A stretch of DNA of 35,735 bases from JACDCA01 sp040881785 (GTDB lineage Bacteria; Acidobacteriota; Vicinamibacteria; Vicinamibacterales; 2-12-FULL-66-21), in the NCBI GenBank assembly GCA_040881785.1, contig JBBECO010000072.1, positions 1-35,735 of the forward strand, in the 5' to 3' direction. Both the position numbers and the translations under genes were made by a program. The notes beneath the pieces are model-generated. The model worked only from the letters and a program-made list of their open reading frames with translations, was not told the DNA's origin and searched no databases. Below are positions 16,389 to 23,896 of the stretch, one piece after another (the first letter of the stretch is position 1; each line of letters opens with the position of its first letter).

Positions 16389-18090
16389 TGCCTCGATCCG
16401 CATCGAGCCTCGCGGCGCACGTGGTCGCGCGAACGAGCAGCTCGTCGGGCGCACCATGGATCCGCAGCAGGGCAATCGCATTGCGCGTCGTCGCGGGCCC
16501 CGGGCGCAGTTTGTGGTCGAAGGTCAAGCCATCGGGCGCGACCGTGTCGCCGAAGTGATAGGGCGCATAGGTCCCGGGCAGCAGGTCCACGAGCTCACCG
16601 TCGTGCGTCGCGGCCAGTACGACGTGGGGCCTGGCCTGGTTGGCGGCGAGCAGCAGCTGCAGGAGGACCGCCTGTCCTGCTGCGATGCGCTCCACGGCGT
16701 TCGTCCCGCGGAACAGTTCGTCCAGCAGGAAGAGGTGCGGCGCCGCCGCACCGCTCGCGTCGACGAGCCCGAGCAGCGATTCCACCTCCGCGATGTAGTA
16801 GCTGCGGCCCGTCAGCAGGTCGTCAGCCCGGCCGATGCAACTCCGCACGTGGAACACGGGCGCGTGATACTCGGCGGCCAGACACGTGTGCAGGGTCTGC
16901 GCGAGCACGGCCGTCACGCCCACCGTCCGGAGAAACGTGGACTTGCCGGACATGTTCGATCCCGTAATCAGGAGGCCGCGCCCTGGCGTGAGCGTCGCAC
17001 CGTTGGGGACGGCGTCCACGACGAGCGGATGCGCGATATCGGTCAGCGCGCCGGGCTCACCGGCAGGCCGGAAACGCGGGCGGGTCCAGTCACGTCGACC
17101 GGTCCGGAACGACGCCACACTGATCGCCGCATCGACGTCGCCCATCGCCACCAGCACACGCAACAGGGCGTGCCGGTGCTCGTCGAGGCCGCGCGCGCCG
17201 AAATACACACCGTTCGCGTCCAGTAGAAACACGAGATTGAGATACTCGTACGCCATGTTCACGATGTCGCTCACCAGCAGCGCGAGCGGGTTCTGGCTCA
17301 TCGACAACATCAGCGGATCGCCGCTGACCCACCGGGCGATCGTCTTCAGGCGACCGAGGCGCGGTGTATCGGCCTGCATCGGCCCCACCAGGGGGCCGAT
17401 ATCGTCACCGCTCGGAAATTGCAGGCGTTCGGCCGTCGCGATCACGGGGGCCAGTTGGCGGAACGCCGGCGCCAGCGCCATGATGCGGCGGTCGGTGAGG
17501 TACCGCGTGACAAGATTCACCAGCACGACGGCCACGAGCGCGGCGAGAGCGATCGACGAGACCGTGGACAAAACGGCCAGTACGATCGTCGCCGAGGTCA
17601 GGATTGGAAAGACAACGTACCAGGGACGGATGTCGATGGCGTCCTGTCGGGCCAGCCACCGGAGATCGTACCCATGCGGATCGCGTAGCCGCGACAGCAC
17701 CGTCTGTGCCCGCTCTCGGAGGCCGGCGTCGCGCTGGAAGAGGGTCACCAGCGCCTCGAACGGCTCGAGATGATCGGCGACCGGCGCGGTGCGCATGCGG
17801 TGATACAGCGCGTGCTGCCCCAGCGTGCTTTCGCAATGATCGATCGCCGCAAACACATCGTCGAGGTTCAGGTCGTCCCAGGTGCGATCGTCGAGCGACC
17901 CGCCGGACGGGATGGCAGCCATGCGAGATCGATGGGACGCCAGGATCGTCTCGACTCGCCGCTCACGATCGACGGGCCGACCCCACGCCGCACGGAGCAG
18001 GCGCAGCGCGTTCGCGCGACTCCGGCGGCGCACCTCGAGCGCCGCGGCGACGACAGCGACCACCGACGCCGCGAGGAGGATGGGCGCCAT
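16369..18090 (-). CDS. Membrane-bound MutS-like ATPase
   Basis: The protein has about 573 residues. It starts with one membrane helix (about 3-20), then a helical lever-like region, two further hydrophobic segments (about 158-195), and a MutS-type ABC ATPase at the C-terminus with Walker A GSNMSGKST (377-385) and Walker B LFLLDELFRGTN. There is no mismatch-recognition domain. Proteins of this layout are known as MutS-related ATPases of unknown role, and the membrane helices argue against ordinary mismatch repair. The start is ATG 18090, which forms TGATG with the stop of the MocA-like gene (GTG 18093 is possible). It is the second gene of a two-gene operon and converges on the AlkZ-related gene. 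Confidence 0.85.
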   Translation of the reverse strand: MAPILLAASVVAVVAAALEVRRRSRANALRLLRAAWGRPVDRERRVETILASHRSRMAAIPSGGSLDDRTWDDLNLDDVFAAIDHCESTLGQHALYHRMRTAPVADHLEPFEALVTLFQRDAGLRERAQTVLSRLRDPHGYDLRWLARQDAIDIRPWYVVFPILTSATIVLAVLSTVSSIALAALVAVVLVNLVTRYLTDRRIMALAPAFRQLAPVIATAERLQFPSGDDIGPLVGPMQADTPRLGRLKTIARWVSGDPLMLSMSQNPLALLVSDIVNMAYEYLNLVFLLDANGVYFGARGLDEHRHALLRVLVAMGDVDAAISVASFRTGRRDWTRPRFRPAGEPGALTDIAHPLVVDAVPNGATLTPGRGLLITGSNMSGKSTFLRTVGVTAVLAQTLHTCLAAEYHAPVFHVRSCIGRADDLLTGRSYYIAEVESLLGLVDASGAAAPHLFLLDELFRGTNAVERIAAGQAVLLQLLLAANQARPHVVLAATHDGELVDLLPGTYAPYHFGDTVAPDGLTFDHKLRPGPATTRNAIALLRIHGAPDELLVRATTCAARLDADRGTTLRSR

Positions 18091-18731
18091 CACCGGCGGT
18101 CGTTTCTCACCGGCCCAGGCGGCCGTCCGAAGGCGCGCACGTAGTCGTCCGGCGTATCGACATCGATCGTCACGCCCGCATCCTCGACCTCGACGTCCTC
18201 GACGCGCGCGGGATCCGCGTGCACGACGGCCCTGGCCCCCACCGCGGGATCCGCCGCATGCAGCTCGGCGAACATGGGACGCTTGAAGATGACCGGATGG
18301 CCATGCCGTCCTCCATGCGTCGCGCGCAGGATGGTGGCGGTAGATGCACCGGCGGCGGCGAGCAGGCGATCCACGCTGCGGACGCCGAGCAGCGGCACAT
18401 CGGCGGGCATCACCATCACGGCTGTCAGTCCCCCTCCGGCAACATCCTCCGCCGCCGAGAGCCCGGCCTGGAGCGATGACAGCTGCCCCTCGTCCGGCCG
18501 GGGATTCTGAATAAAGGTGGCTGCCACCTTTTCCACCTCGGCCCGGAGCTCGGTGTCATCCGGGCGTCCAATTACATAAATGTCAGAGATTCCGGCCGTC
18601 CGGACCACCTGGACGAGGTGGCTGACGAAGGTCTGACCCGTAGCGGTTCCGTGCGGCAGCAGGGGTTTCGACCGCCCCATCCGGGTGGAACGGCCGGCCG
18701 CGAGGATCAGAACCGCCAGCATTGAGGGCAT
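18090..18731 (-). CDS. MocA/MobA-like nucleotidyltransferase
   Basis: The 213-residue protein has the glycosyltransferase-A-like fold of molybdenum-cofactor nucleotidyltransferases. LILAAGRSTRMGRSKPLLP is the nucleotide-binding start, followed by NPRPDEGQLSSLQAGL, VMVMPADVPLLG with the metal Asp, and HGGRHGHPVIFKR. The closest known roles are cytidylation or guanylation of molybdopterin (MocA, MobA), and the specific substrate is not decided. I chose ATG 18731 because GGGAG lies 8 bp before it. The frame is open to 18773. It is coupled to the MutS-like gene by a stop-start overlap. No molybdoenzyme gene is in view. Confidence 0.85.
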   Translation of the reverse strand: MPSMLAVLILAAGRSTRMGRSKPLLPHGTATGQTFVSHLVQVVRTAGISDIYVIGRPDDTELRAEVEKVAATFIQNPRPDEGQLSSLQAGLSAAEDVAGGGLTAVMVMPADVPLLGVRSVDRLLAAAGASTATILRATHGGRHGHPVIFKRPMFAELHAADPAVGARAVVHADPARVEDVEVEDAGVTIDVDTPDDYVRAFGRPPGPVRNDRR

Positions 18732-18763
18732 TTTATGCTCCCTGCCGGATTTCCGGTCTTTTC

Positions 18764-18792
18764 TTGACTTCATGGGGCGAACTCCCTACACT
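18764..18792 (+). promoter_or_regulatory. Promoter of the cold-shock gene
   Basis: TTGACT (18764-18769), a 17-bp spacer and TACACT (18787-18792) form one of the best sigma-70-like promoters in the window. Transcription should start near 18799. It lies back to back with the MocA-like gene, overlapping its possible upstream start. Confidence 0.7.
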
Positions 18793-18798
18793 GGCCCC

Positions 18799-18964
18799 GT
18801 TTTCGAGCTCAGCGCCACTGGAGTACCGGTCGCGCGGAGTGCGGGTTATTCGGCAGGTCGGCGCCTCTCCTTCAGTGCGGGCCGCTTTCCTCCGGCCCTG
18901 ACCCCCATTCAGCTCGTCGACCCCTCTGGGATGTGCCCGGGGGAACGTTACGGAGGACACGGGT
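18799..18964 (+). promoter_or_regulatory. Long 5' leader of the cold-shock mRNA
   Basis: About 165 nt of non-coding RNA separates the predicted start point from the cold-shock ATG. Leaders of 150-170 nt act as RNA thermometers in cspA-type genes of other bacteria. The sequence is GC-rich with several possible stems, and the ribosome binding site GGAGG (18952-18956) is near its end. No known riboswitch core is visible. Confidence 0.45.
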
Positions 18965-19171
18965 ATGACTAGCGGCACCATCGCTCGCCTGCTGATCGAC
19001 AAGGGCTTCGGCTTCATTCGCGACGAAAGCGGGATCGAGCACTTCTTCCACCGCAGCGCCGTTCGCGGGGCGGTGTTCGAGCTCCTGCGCGAAGGCCAGC
19101 GAGTGGAGTTCGTGATCGAGGAATCGGCAAAAGGACCGCGGGCCGGCGACGTCCGCCTGATCGAAGGCTAG
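18965..19171 (+). CDS. Cold-shock domain protein
   Basis: This 68-residue five-strand OB-fold protein binds single-stranded RNA and DNA and melts mRNA structure. RNP1 reads KGFGFIRDE, matching the consensus, and RNP2 is EHFFHRSAV, with Glu-His in place of the usual Asp-Val. GGAGG (18952-18956) stands 8 bp before ATG 18965. It is a single-gene unit with its own promoter, long leader and a following hairpin terminator. It could work in cold response or as a general RNA chaperone. Confidence 0.93.
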   Translation: MTSGTIARLLIDKGFGFIRDESGIEHFFHRSAVRGAVFELLREGQRVEFVIEESAKGPRAGDVRLIEG

Positions 19172-19183
19172 CCCTGCTCTGCT

Positions 19184-19218
19184 GCGGCGGGGCCTCGCGT
19201 CCCGCCGCGCCTCTTCTG
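19184..19218 (+). terminator. Terminator after the cold-shock gene
   Basis: GCGGCGGG (19184-19191) pairs perfectly with CCCGCCGC (19201-19208) around a 9-nt loop, 12 bp after the stop codon. A pyrimidine-rich stretch (CTCTTCTGTTTCC) follows in place of a clean T run. Confidence 0.6.
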
Positions 19219-19239
19219 TTTCCTGACCTTAATAAATCC

Positions 19240-19887
19240 GTGACCACCGGCTTCCTACGCGCGCGGCGCCTCGCAGCGCGGCTGCTCGTTCTCTGCCTGA
19301 TTGCCGGCGGCGTGCTGGCGGCCGCCGCCTGCCCTCGCGCCGGACGTTTTCTGATCATCGACGAACCGCTGCAGCCGGCCGACGCACTCGTGGTGCTCGC
19401 GGGCATGCGCGCCGAGCGCTGGCTCGAAGCCGCCGAGCTCTATCGAGAAGGCAAAGCCCCCGCGATCGTACTCAGCCAGCAGATCATCGAACCGGCCGAG
19501 ACGCGCCTGCGAGACATGGGCATCCGGTTTCCGTCGCAGACGGAGCTCGTGAAAGACGCACTGGTGCAGATGGGGATCCCGGCGGGCGCGATCAGCACGT
19601 TCCCACAAACCGTGGACAACACCGCCGACGAAGCCTTGCGCACGCGCGAGGCGGCGGAGCGGAACGGCTGGAGGAGCCTGATCGTGGTGACGTCGAAGTA
19701 CCACACCCGGCGGGCACGCTATGCGTTCGAGCGCGAGCTGAAGGGTTCAGGGATCGGCGTGCAGGTGCGCGGCAGCCGTTTCGACGAGATCCAGCCTGAC
19801 CGGTGGTGGAAGAGCCGAAGCGATTTCCGGTGGGTGGTGTCCGAGTTGCAGAAGCTTGCCGCGTACAGGCTGGGCCTGGGGCGGTAG
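19240..19887 (+). CDS. YdcF-family protein (DUF218) with N-terminal membrane anchor
   Basis: The 215-residue protein starts at GTG 19240 and carries one N-terminal hydrophobic segment (about 12-31), so it is probably exported or anchored with its domain outside. The DUF218 fold is shown by ADALVVLAGM, IVLSQQIIEPAETRLRDMGI, VDNTADEALRTREAAERNGW and LIVVTSKYHTRRARYAFER. Relatives (SanA, ElyC, YdcF) affect envelope integrity, and ElyC acts on the lipid carrier pathway. Which of these applies cannot be told. No ribosome binding site is visible, and AATAAA just upstream may be a -10 box. Confidence 0.85.
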   Translation: MTTGFLRARRLAARLLVLCLIAGGVLAAAACPRAGRFLIIDEPLQPADALVVLAGMRAERWLEAAELYREGKAPAIVLSQQIIEPAETRLRDMGIRFPSQTELVKDALVQMGIPAGAISTFPQTVDNTADEALRTREAAERNGWRSLIVVTSKYHTRRARYAFERELKGSGIGVQVRGSRFDEIQPDRWWKSRSDFRWVVSELQKLAAYRLGLGR

Positions 19888-19895
19888 GGCGGCGG

Positions 19896-19901
19896 TAGAA
19901 T
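19896..19901 (+). promoter_or_regulatory. -10 element of selC
   Basis: TAGAAT ends 8 bp before the first base of tRNA-Sec, so transcription would start almost at the mature 5' end. No convincing -35 box is seen upstream. Confidence 0.4.
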
Positions 19902-19909
19902 TAGGACAC

Positions 19910-20007
19910 GGAAGCGAACGGGGCCCGGTGGCCCTCCCGGTCTTCAAAACCGGTCGCTGGGCGCGATTCGCGCGCGGGCTGGGTTCGACTCCCAGGCGCT
20001 TCCGCCA
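19910..20007 (+). tRNA. selC: Selenocysteine tRNA (UCA)
   Basis: The gene spans 98 nt with encoded CCA, far longer than ordinary tRNAs. GGAAGCG pairs with CGCTTCC, the anticodon stem CCGGT/ACCGG holds the loop CTTCAAA with anticodon TCA at 19944-19946, and the variable arm is very long. These are the marks of tRNA-Sec, which reads UGA as selenocysteine with SelA, SelB and SelD. None of those genes nor an obvious selenoprotein lies in the window. A 39-bp tandem duplication begins at the next base. Confidence 0.96.
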
Positions 20008-20085
20008 TTCGACTCGCGTGTCTCCCTCGCTCGCTCATGGCAAGCCTTCGACTCGCGTGTCTCCCTCGCTCGCTCATGGCAAGCC
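20008..20085. repeat. Two tandem copies of a 39-bp unit next to selC
   Basis: Units 20008-20046 and 20047-20085 are identical. The first begins at the base after the tRNA-Sec CCA, and the second includes the last codons and stop of the HAD gene. The core contains GAGCGAGCGAGGG on the minus strand, similar to short dyad-like cores elsewhere in the window. Confidence 0.85.
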
Positions 20086-20769
20086 TTCAAGCAGCCGCAG
20101 AAACGTCTGCACGTCGCTGAGGTCTTCGAAGACATGCTCCGCACCGGCGGCGCGCAGTTCGTCAACCGATGAGGTCCCTGTCGCGACGCCCACGGCAATG
20201 GCGCCGGCGGCATGCGCGCAGGTCACATCGTGCGGCGTGTCCCCCACGACGACGATGTCCTCGTCGGGGATGTCGGGAAGCCCATGGGCGCGCGCGCGCT
20301 CGCGCGCAAACGGCACGAGGGCGTTGCGGTCCGCGGCATCGCCGCCGAACGCCCCGCATCGGAAGTAGCGCCACAGGTCGAAGTGCCCCAGCTTCACCCG
20401 CGCACCCGCCTCGAAGTTGCCCGTCACCAGCCCCACGAACACGTCGTCACGCCGCTCGAGCACATCGAGGATCTCGCGGACGCCGGGCATCACCGCCTTG
20501 CGGCCCTCTCCAGGATGCTGGATCTCCTCGACCATGTGGTTCACGTAGCGCTGCTCGAGATCCGCGAGCAGCGCGCCATCGAGCGACCGGCCGATGCGAC
20601 GGACGGCGTCCGACAGGATCGCCCAGTCCGTACGCCCCGCCACCGGGATGCCGTCGAGTCCGTCGGCGTGGCCGAAGACGTCCTGGAGCGCGCGGTTCAT
20701 GGCCCGGAGGCCGGCGCCGCCGGTGAGCACGAGCGTGCCGTCGATGTCGAAGAGGACGAGCTTACGCAT
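20074..20769 (-). CDS. HAD-superfamily phosphatase (phosphoglycolate-phosphatase-like)
   Basis: The 231-residue cytosolic hydrolase begins with the HAD nucleophile motif VLFDIDGTLVLTGGAG. It has an alpha-helical cap, motif II at LVTGNF and the acidic metal motif IVVVGDTPHDVTCA. HAD subfamily I phosphatases of this kind dephosphorylate small metabolites, 2-phosphoglycolate being the commonest, and the substrate is not fixed by sequence. The start is ATG 20769. The frame is open to 20880, but those residues overlap the divergent sodC. No ribosome binding site is visible. The 3' end is part of the 39-bp tandem repeat. Confidence 0.88.
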   Translation of the reverse strand: MRKLVLFDIDGTLVLTGGAGLRAMNRALQDVFGHADGLDGIPVAGRTDWAILSDAVRRIGRSLDGALLADLEQRYVNHMVEEIQHPGEGRKAVMPGVREILDVLERRDDVFVGLVTGNFEAGARVKLGHFDLWRYFRCGAFGGDAADRNALVPFARERARAHGLPDIPDEDIVVVGDTPHDVTCAHAAGAIAVGVATGTSSVDELRAAGAEHVFEDLSDVQTFLRLLEGLP

Positions 20770-20782
20770 GGGTGGAAGAGGA

Positions 20783-20806
20783 TAGAATCCGCACAGGAGG
20801 CAACGA
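20783..20806 (+). promoter_or_regulatory. sodC -10 element and ribosome binding site
   Basis: TAGAAT (20783-20788) is a likely -10 box and AGGAGG (about 20795-20800) stands 6-7 bp before ATG 20807. The 37 bp between the divergent HAD and sodC starts must hold both promoters. Confidence 0.5.
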
Positions 20807-21361
20807 ATGAAATTGAGAGTGTTTGCTGTCGCGACCGCGGTCGCCGTCACCGGCGCCGTGACGCTCGCGCAGGACCACATGGGCCACGCGGCTCAGGCCA
20901 CGGCCAGAGCGGACATCAAGGGTAAAGGCATTACCGGCACGGCGGAACTGTCCGAGCACACGCAGGGCACCGGCACGATGGTCGAGATCACGCTCACGCT
21001 CACCGGTCTCACGCCCGGCAAGCACGGCGTTCACCTGCACGCGGTCGGCAAGTGCGAGCCGGACTTCCTCGCCGCGGGCGGCCACTTCGATCCGGGTCCG
21101 GCGAGCAACACGGATCCCGATGCCAATCACCCGTTCCACATGGGCGACGTCCCCAACATCGAGGCCGGGGCGGACGGCAAAGCCACGATGAAGATCGTGA
21201 CGACCCGCGTGACGCTCTCCGACGGCCCGCTGTCGGTGTTCGACGCGGACGGCACCGCCATCATCATCCACGGCAACGAAGACCAGATGAAGACCGGGGC
21301 GCCAAAGTCCGGCGTGAGCGGCGGGCCGCGCATCGCCTGCGGCGTGCTCGTGAAGAAATAA
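20807..21361 (+). CDS. sodC: Cu/Zn superoxide dismutase, exported
   Basis: The 184-residue precursor has a signal peptide (about 1-21, ending near TLAQ). It turns superoxide into peroxide and oxygen outside the cytosol. Metal ligands are visible: His76 and His78 in GVHLHAVGKC, His93 in GGHFDPG, His108, His111 and Asp114 in HPFHMGD, and His155 in IIIHGNEDQ. Cys83 and Cys178 can form the conserved disulfide. A strong ribosome binding site precedes ATG 20807. Its stop is only 2 bp from the end of the convergent ABC-like gene. Confidence 0.95.
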   Translation: MKLRVFAVATAVAVTGAVTLAQDHMGHAAQATARADIKGKGITGTAELSEHTQGTGTMVEITLTLTGLTPGKHGVHLHAVGKCEPDFLAAGGHFDPGPASNTDPDANHPFHMGDVPNIEAGADGKATMKIVTTRVTLSDGPLSVFDADGTAIIIHGNEDQMKTGAPKSGVSGGPRIACGVLVKK

Positions 21362-21363
21362 CA

Positions 21364-22065
21364 CTAGCGAAACCAGCCTCGCTTCGCTTTCCAGGGGACA
21401 AGGGCACCGGTCGCGGCCTGCAGGGTCAGCGACCGGTGCGCCACCCGCCCGGCAAACTCCACATCCATCGTCAGAATCAGCGCGGCCGCGCCGCGCCCCT
21501 CGATCGCGGCGGCGAAGTCGCCTGCGAGCGCCGCGCGTTCGGCCTCGTCGACGCCGGCCGTTGGATGCTCGACGAGCAGGACCTGCGGGTTCAGCGCGAT
21601 GGCGCGCGCGAGATGCGTGCGGGCGCGCACGTGCGCCGGGAGATCCCCGCCCCGACGGGCGAGTGCGTCGTGGGGAATGCCGCACTCGGCAGCCAGCGCG
21701 GCGACCTGAGCCGCGATCGACGGCGGCACCGGATCGAGCTCCAGCGTGAACGGCAGCGCGAGGTTCTGCTCGAGCGTGGACCCTTCCAGCAGCACCGCGC
21801 GCGAGCTGACGATGCCGAAGCGGTCCAGTGAGGCCAGCCAGGCATCGCCGTCCTTGATGTCGGCCGTGGACGCGCCGAAGGTCCGAACGGTCCCCTCGTC
21901 CGGCAGCGTCGCGCCGGTCACGAGGTTCACGAAGATCTCTGCGGCCGGGGCGTCGAGACCGCCGATGGCCACGCGCTCACCTGCCTTCACGTCCAGGTCG
22001 TTCATGCGAAGCGGCCGCAGCGCACCGTAGTGCTTCTGCAGTGCGGAGATGCGGATTACGCTCAT
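21364..22065 (-). CDS. ABC-type ATPase-like protein lacking catalytic motifs
   Basis: The 233-residue protein keeps the outline of an ABC ATPase: a first strand (IRISALQKHYGALRPL), a Walker A position after VAIGG, a Q-loop region, and LARAIALNPQVLLVEHPTAGVDEAE where signature, Walker B and D-loop belong. The P-loop at 35-43 reads GGLDAPAAE with no Lys-Ser/Thr, the signature is GGDLPAHVRAR instead of LSGGQ, and the switch His is Met (LTMDVEFA). It should not hydrolyse ATP. The frame is intact and it overlaps the PHP gene by 4 bp, so it is kept as a working protein, perhaps a scaffold or regulator. It is the last gene of the erpA operon. Confidence 0.75.
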   Translation of the reverse strand: MSVIRISALQKHYGALRPLRMNDLDVKAGERVAIGGLDAPAAEIFVNLVTGATLPDEGTVRTFGASTADIKDGDAWLASLDRFGIVSSRAVLLEGSTLEQNLALPFTLELDPVPPSIAAQVAALAAECGIPHDALARRGGDLPAHVRARTHLARAIALNPQVLLVEHPTAGVDEAERAALAGDFAAAIEGRGAAALILTMDVEFAGRVAHRSLTLQAATGALVPWKAKRGWFR

Positions 22066-22877
22066 CGGCGCTTCGCCTCGAGCGCGGCAAAATCAGCCGC
22101 GGGGAGCGCGACGCTGCCGAGTCCGCACGTGCGCCGTCCGTCGTCGTGAAAGTCGGAGCCTCCCGACACCGCCAGGCCGAGCTCCACCGCGAGCGCGCGG
22201 TAGCGCGCCTCAGTCGGCGCGTCATGCTCCGTGTGCCGGGCCTCGAGCGCGTGCAGCCCGGCGGCGGCCAGGCCTGGGATGAGGGCGTCGATCCCGGTGA
22301 GACCTGGATGGGCAAGCGACGCCACGCCACCGGCGTTCGTGATCATCGCGATGACCTCCTCCGGCGTCGCGCCTCGCCGGGGGACGAATGCCGGCCCGCC
22401 ATGTTCGAGAAAGCGCGTGAAGGCTTCCTCCCTCGTCCGGACGTGGCCGGCGGCGAGCAGCGCCGCTGCGACATGTGGCCGTCCAACACTGCGGCCACCG
22501 TCGAGGGCCTCAGCGATGACCGGATCCGGATCGATCGGCGCACCGAGCGCCGCGAGGCGCCCGGCCATCTCGCGGATGCGCCGGACCCTGTCGACTTGCT
22601 GGCGTGCGAGAAACTCCATGAGGACGGCGCTCGAAGGATCGAAGAAATATCCGAGCACGTGGACGTCGCGTTCGGCAGCCACCGCGGTGATCTCGATGCC
22701 GTTGACGAACGACACACCGAGCGCGGCGGCCGCGGCGCGCGCGGTGTCGAGGCCGCGCGTCGTGTCGTGGTCGGTGACACTGAGCGTGGTGATGCCGGCG
22801 GCCACCGCGCGGGCGACGAGGTCCGACGGCGGCAGGGCGCCGTCAGATGCCGTGGTGTGGAGGTGAAGGTCGATCAC
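22062..22877 (-). CDS. PHP-domain phosphoesterase (RNase AM/YciV-like)
   Basis: The 271-residue metal-dependent phosphoesterase begins at GTG 22877 with the PHP motif DLHLHTTASDG. TDHDTTRGLD follows, then GIEITAV, a helical insert, LAHPG and SGGSDFHDDG. Together these supply the His/Asp/Glu ligands of the three-metal site. Relatives hydrolyse 3',5'-nucleoside bisphosphates or trim RNA 5' ends (RNase AM), and either is possible. The start lies directly after the stop of the Fur-rubrerythrin gene (TGA-GTG), and the end overlaps the ABC-like gene by ATGA, so all are translated from one mRNA. Confidence 0.9.
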   Translation of the reverse strand: MIDLHLHTTASDGALPPSDLVARAVAAGITTLSVTDHDTTRGLDTARAAAAALGVSFVNGIEITAVAAERDVHVLGYFFDPSSAVLMEFLARQQVDRVRRIREMAGRLAALGAPIDPDPVIAEALDGGRSVGRPHVAAALLAAGHVRTREEAFTRFLEHGGPAFVPRRGATPEEVIAMITNAGGVASLAHPGLTGIDALIPGLAAAGLHALEARHTEHDAPTEARYRALAVELGLAVSGGSDFHDDGRRTCGLGSVALPAADFAALEAKRR

Positions 22878-23867
22878 TCAGACGTTCGCACGCCGGCGGG
22901 CGGTGCGGGCCCGCCCGGCCTTCCGGCCGCGGCGCTGCCGTTCGATGAGCGAGCGGTATTCCCGGATGAGCAGTTCGAGATGCACGCGCTCTTCGTCGGC
23001 GAACTCGAGAAAGATCCGCTTGCCTTCCGAGTCTTCGAACTTCTCGCCGTAGCGCTTGAAGAACTTGTGCGACCCGCGCTCGCACTTGATGCCGATCATC
23101 AGCGCTTCGCGATCGTTGACACCCTTGGCGAGCTGCTCGGCGCCCGCGGCGAACAGCCCGTTGGCGGCCCCTTTGAAGAAGAGGAACGTCGGCCGCGACT
23201 CGAGCTGAGGATCCTGCTGGAGCAGCTCGCGGTAGCGCGCCTCCAGCGTGCCGAGATGTTCCTTTTCCTCGTCGGCCAGCTTCTCGAAGATCCTGCGGCC
23301 GCGCGCGTCTTTCGTGAGCCGCGCGGCGCGCGAGTAGAAGTCGAGGCCGCTGCGTTCGGTGGCAATCGCGATCCGCAGGGCATCGCGCGCGAACAGCAGC
23401 TCGGTGACGCCCCCTTCCGCCAGCGGCGGGCGGCCCGTCCGGCACGCGTCGCACTCACCGTGGATCTGAAGGACGCTCTGGGCCTGCGCAAAGCCGCGGG
23501 CGGTCGCCACCTCCTCGATCAAGGTTTCGATGTCGGAACTGAGGAATTCGAAGGAGCGGCTGCAGGTCTTGCAGATGAGATGAAAGTGCCGGGGATGCCG
23601 GTAGGAATGCTCGAAGCGGAAGCGCCCCTCGCCGAAGTCAACCTTGCGCGCGATGCCCGCGTCCACCATCCACTGCAGTGTGCGGTAGATGGTGGCGCGG
23701 CTGATGCGCTGATCCTCCTGCCGGATCAAGTCGACCAGATCGTCGGCCGTCAGGTGACCCTGCTGCCGCAGGAAGACATTGACGATGAGGTCGCGCTTGC
23801 TGGAGCGCTTGCTGCCGGCCGGCCTGAGGCTGTCGATGAATGTGGCGGTGGAGTCGATTGCAGCCAT
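22878..23867 (-). CDS. Fur-family regulator fused to a rubrerythrin-like di-iron domain
   Basis: In this 329-residue protein, residues 20-145 form a Fur domain. The winged helix is SRATIYRTLQWMVDAG, the metal-binding HPRHFHLICKTC follows, and two zinc pairs are present (Cys99/Cys102 and Cys139/Cys142). Residues 155-310 form a ferritin-like four-helix bundle with a full di-iron set: Glu171, E201-x-x-H204, Glu263 and E293-x-x-H296. The two halves are in one frame with no stop, and the tail is basic. It could sense iron or peroxide and control iron genes, a role inferred from the domains. The frame is open far upstream, but those residues are antisense to the aldehyde dehydrogenase gene. ATG 23867 is chosen, 29 bp after erpA, with a weak ribosome binding site. 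Confidence 0.88.
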   Translation of the reverse strand: MAAIDSTATFIDSLRPAGSKRSSKRDLIVNVFLRQQGHLTADDLVDLIRQEDQRISRATIYRTLQWMVDAGIARKVDFGEGRFRFEHSYRHPRHFHLICKTCSRSFEFLSSDIETLIEEVATARGFAQAQSVLQIHGECDACRTGRPPLAEGGVTELLFARDALRIAIATERSGLDFYSRAARLTKDARGRRIFEKLADEEKEHLGTLEARYRELLQQDPQLESRPTFLFFKGAANGLFAAGAEQLAKGVNDREALMIGIKCERGSHKFFKRYGEKFEDSEGKRIFLEFADEERVHLELLIREYRSLIERQRRGRKAGRARTARRRANV

Positions 23868-23896
23868 CAGCGTCCGTCCACCACCTTGCGTGTGAA

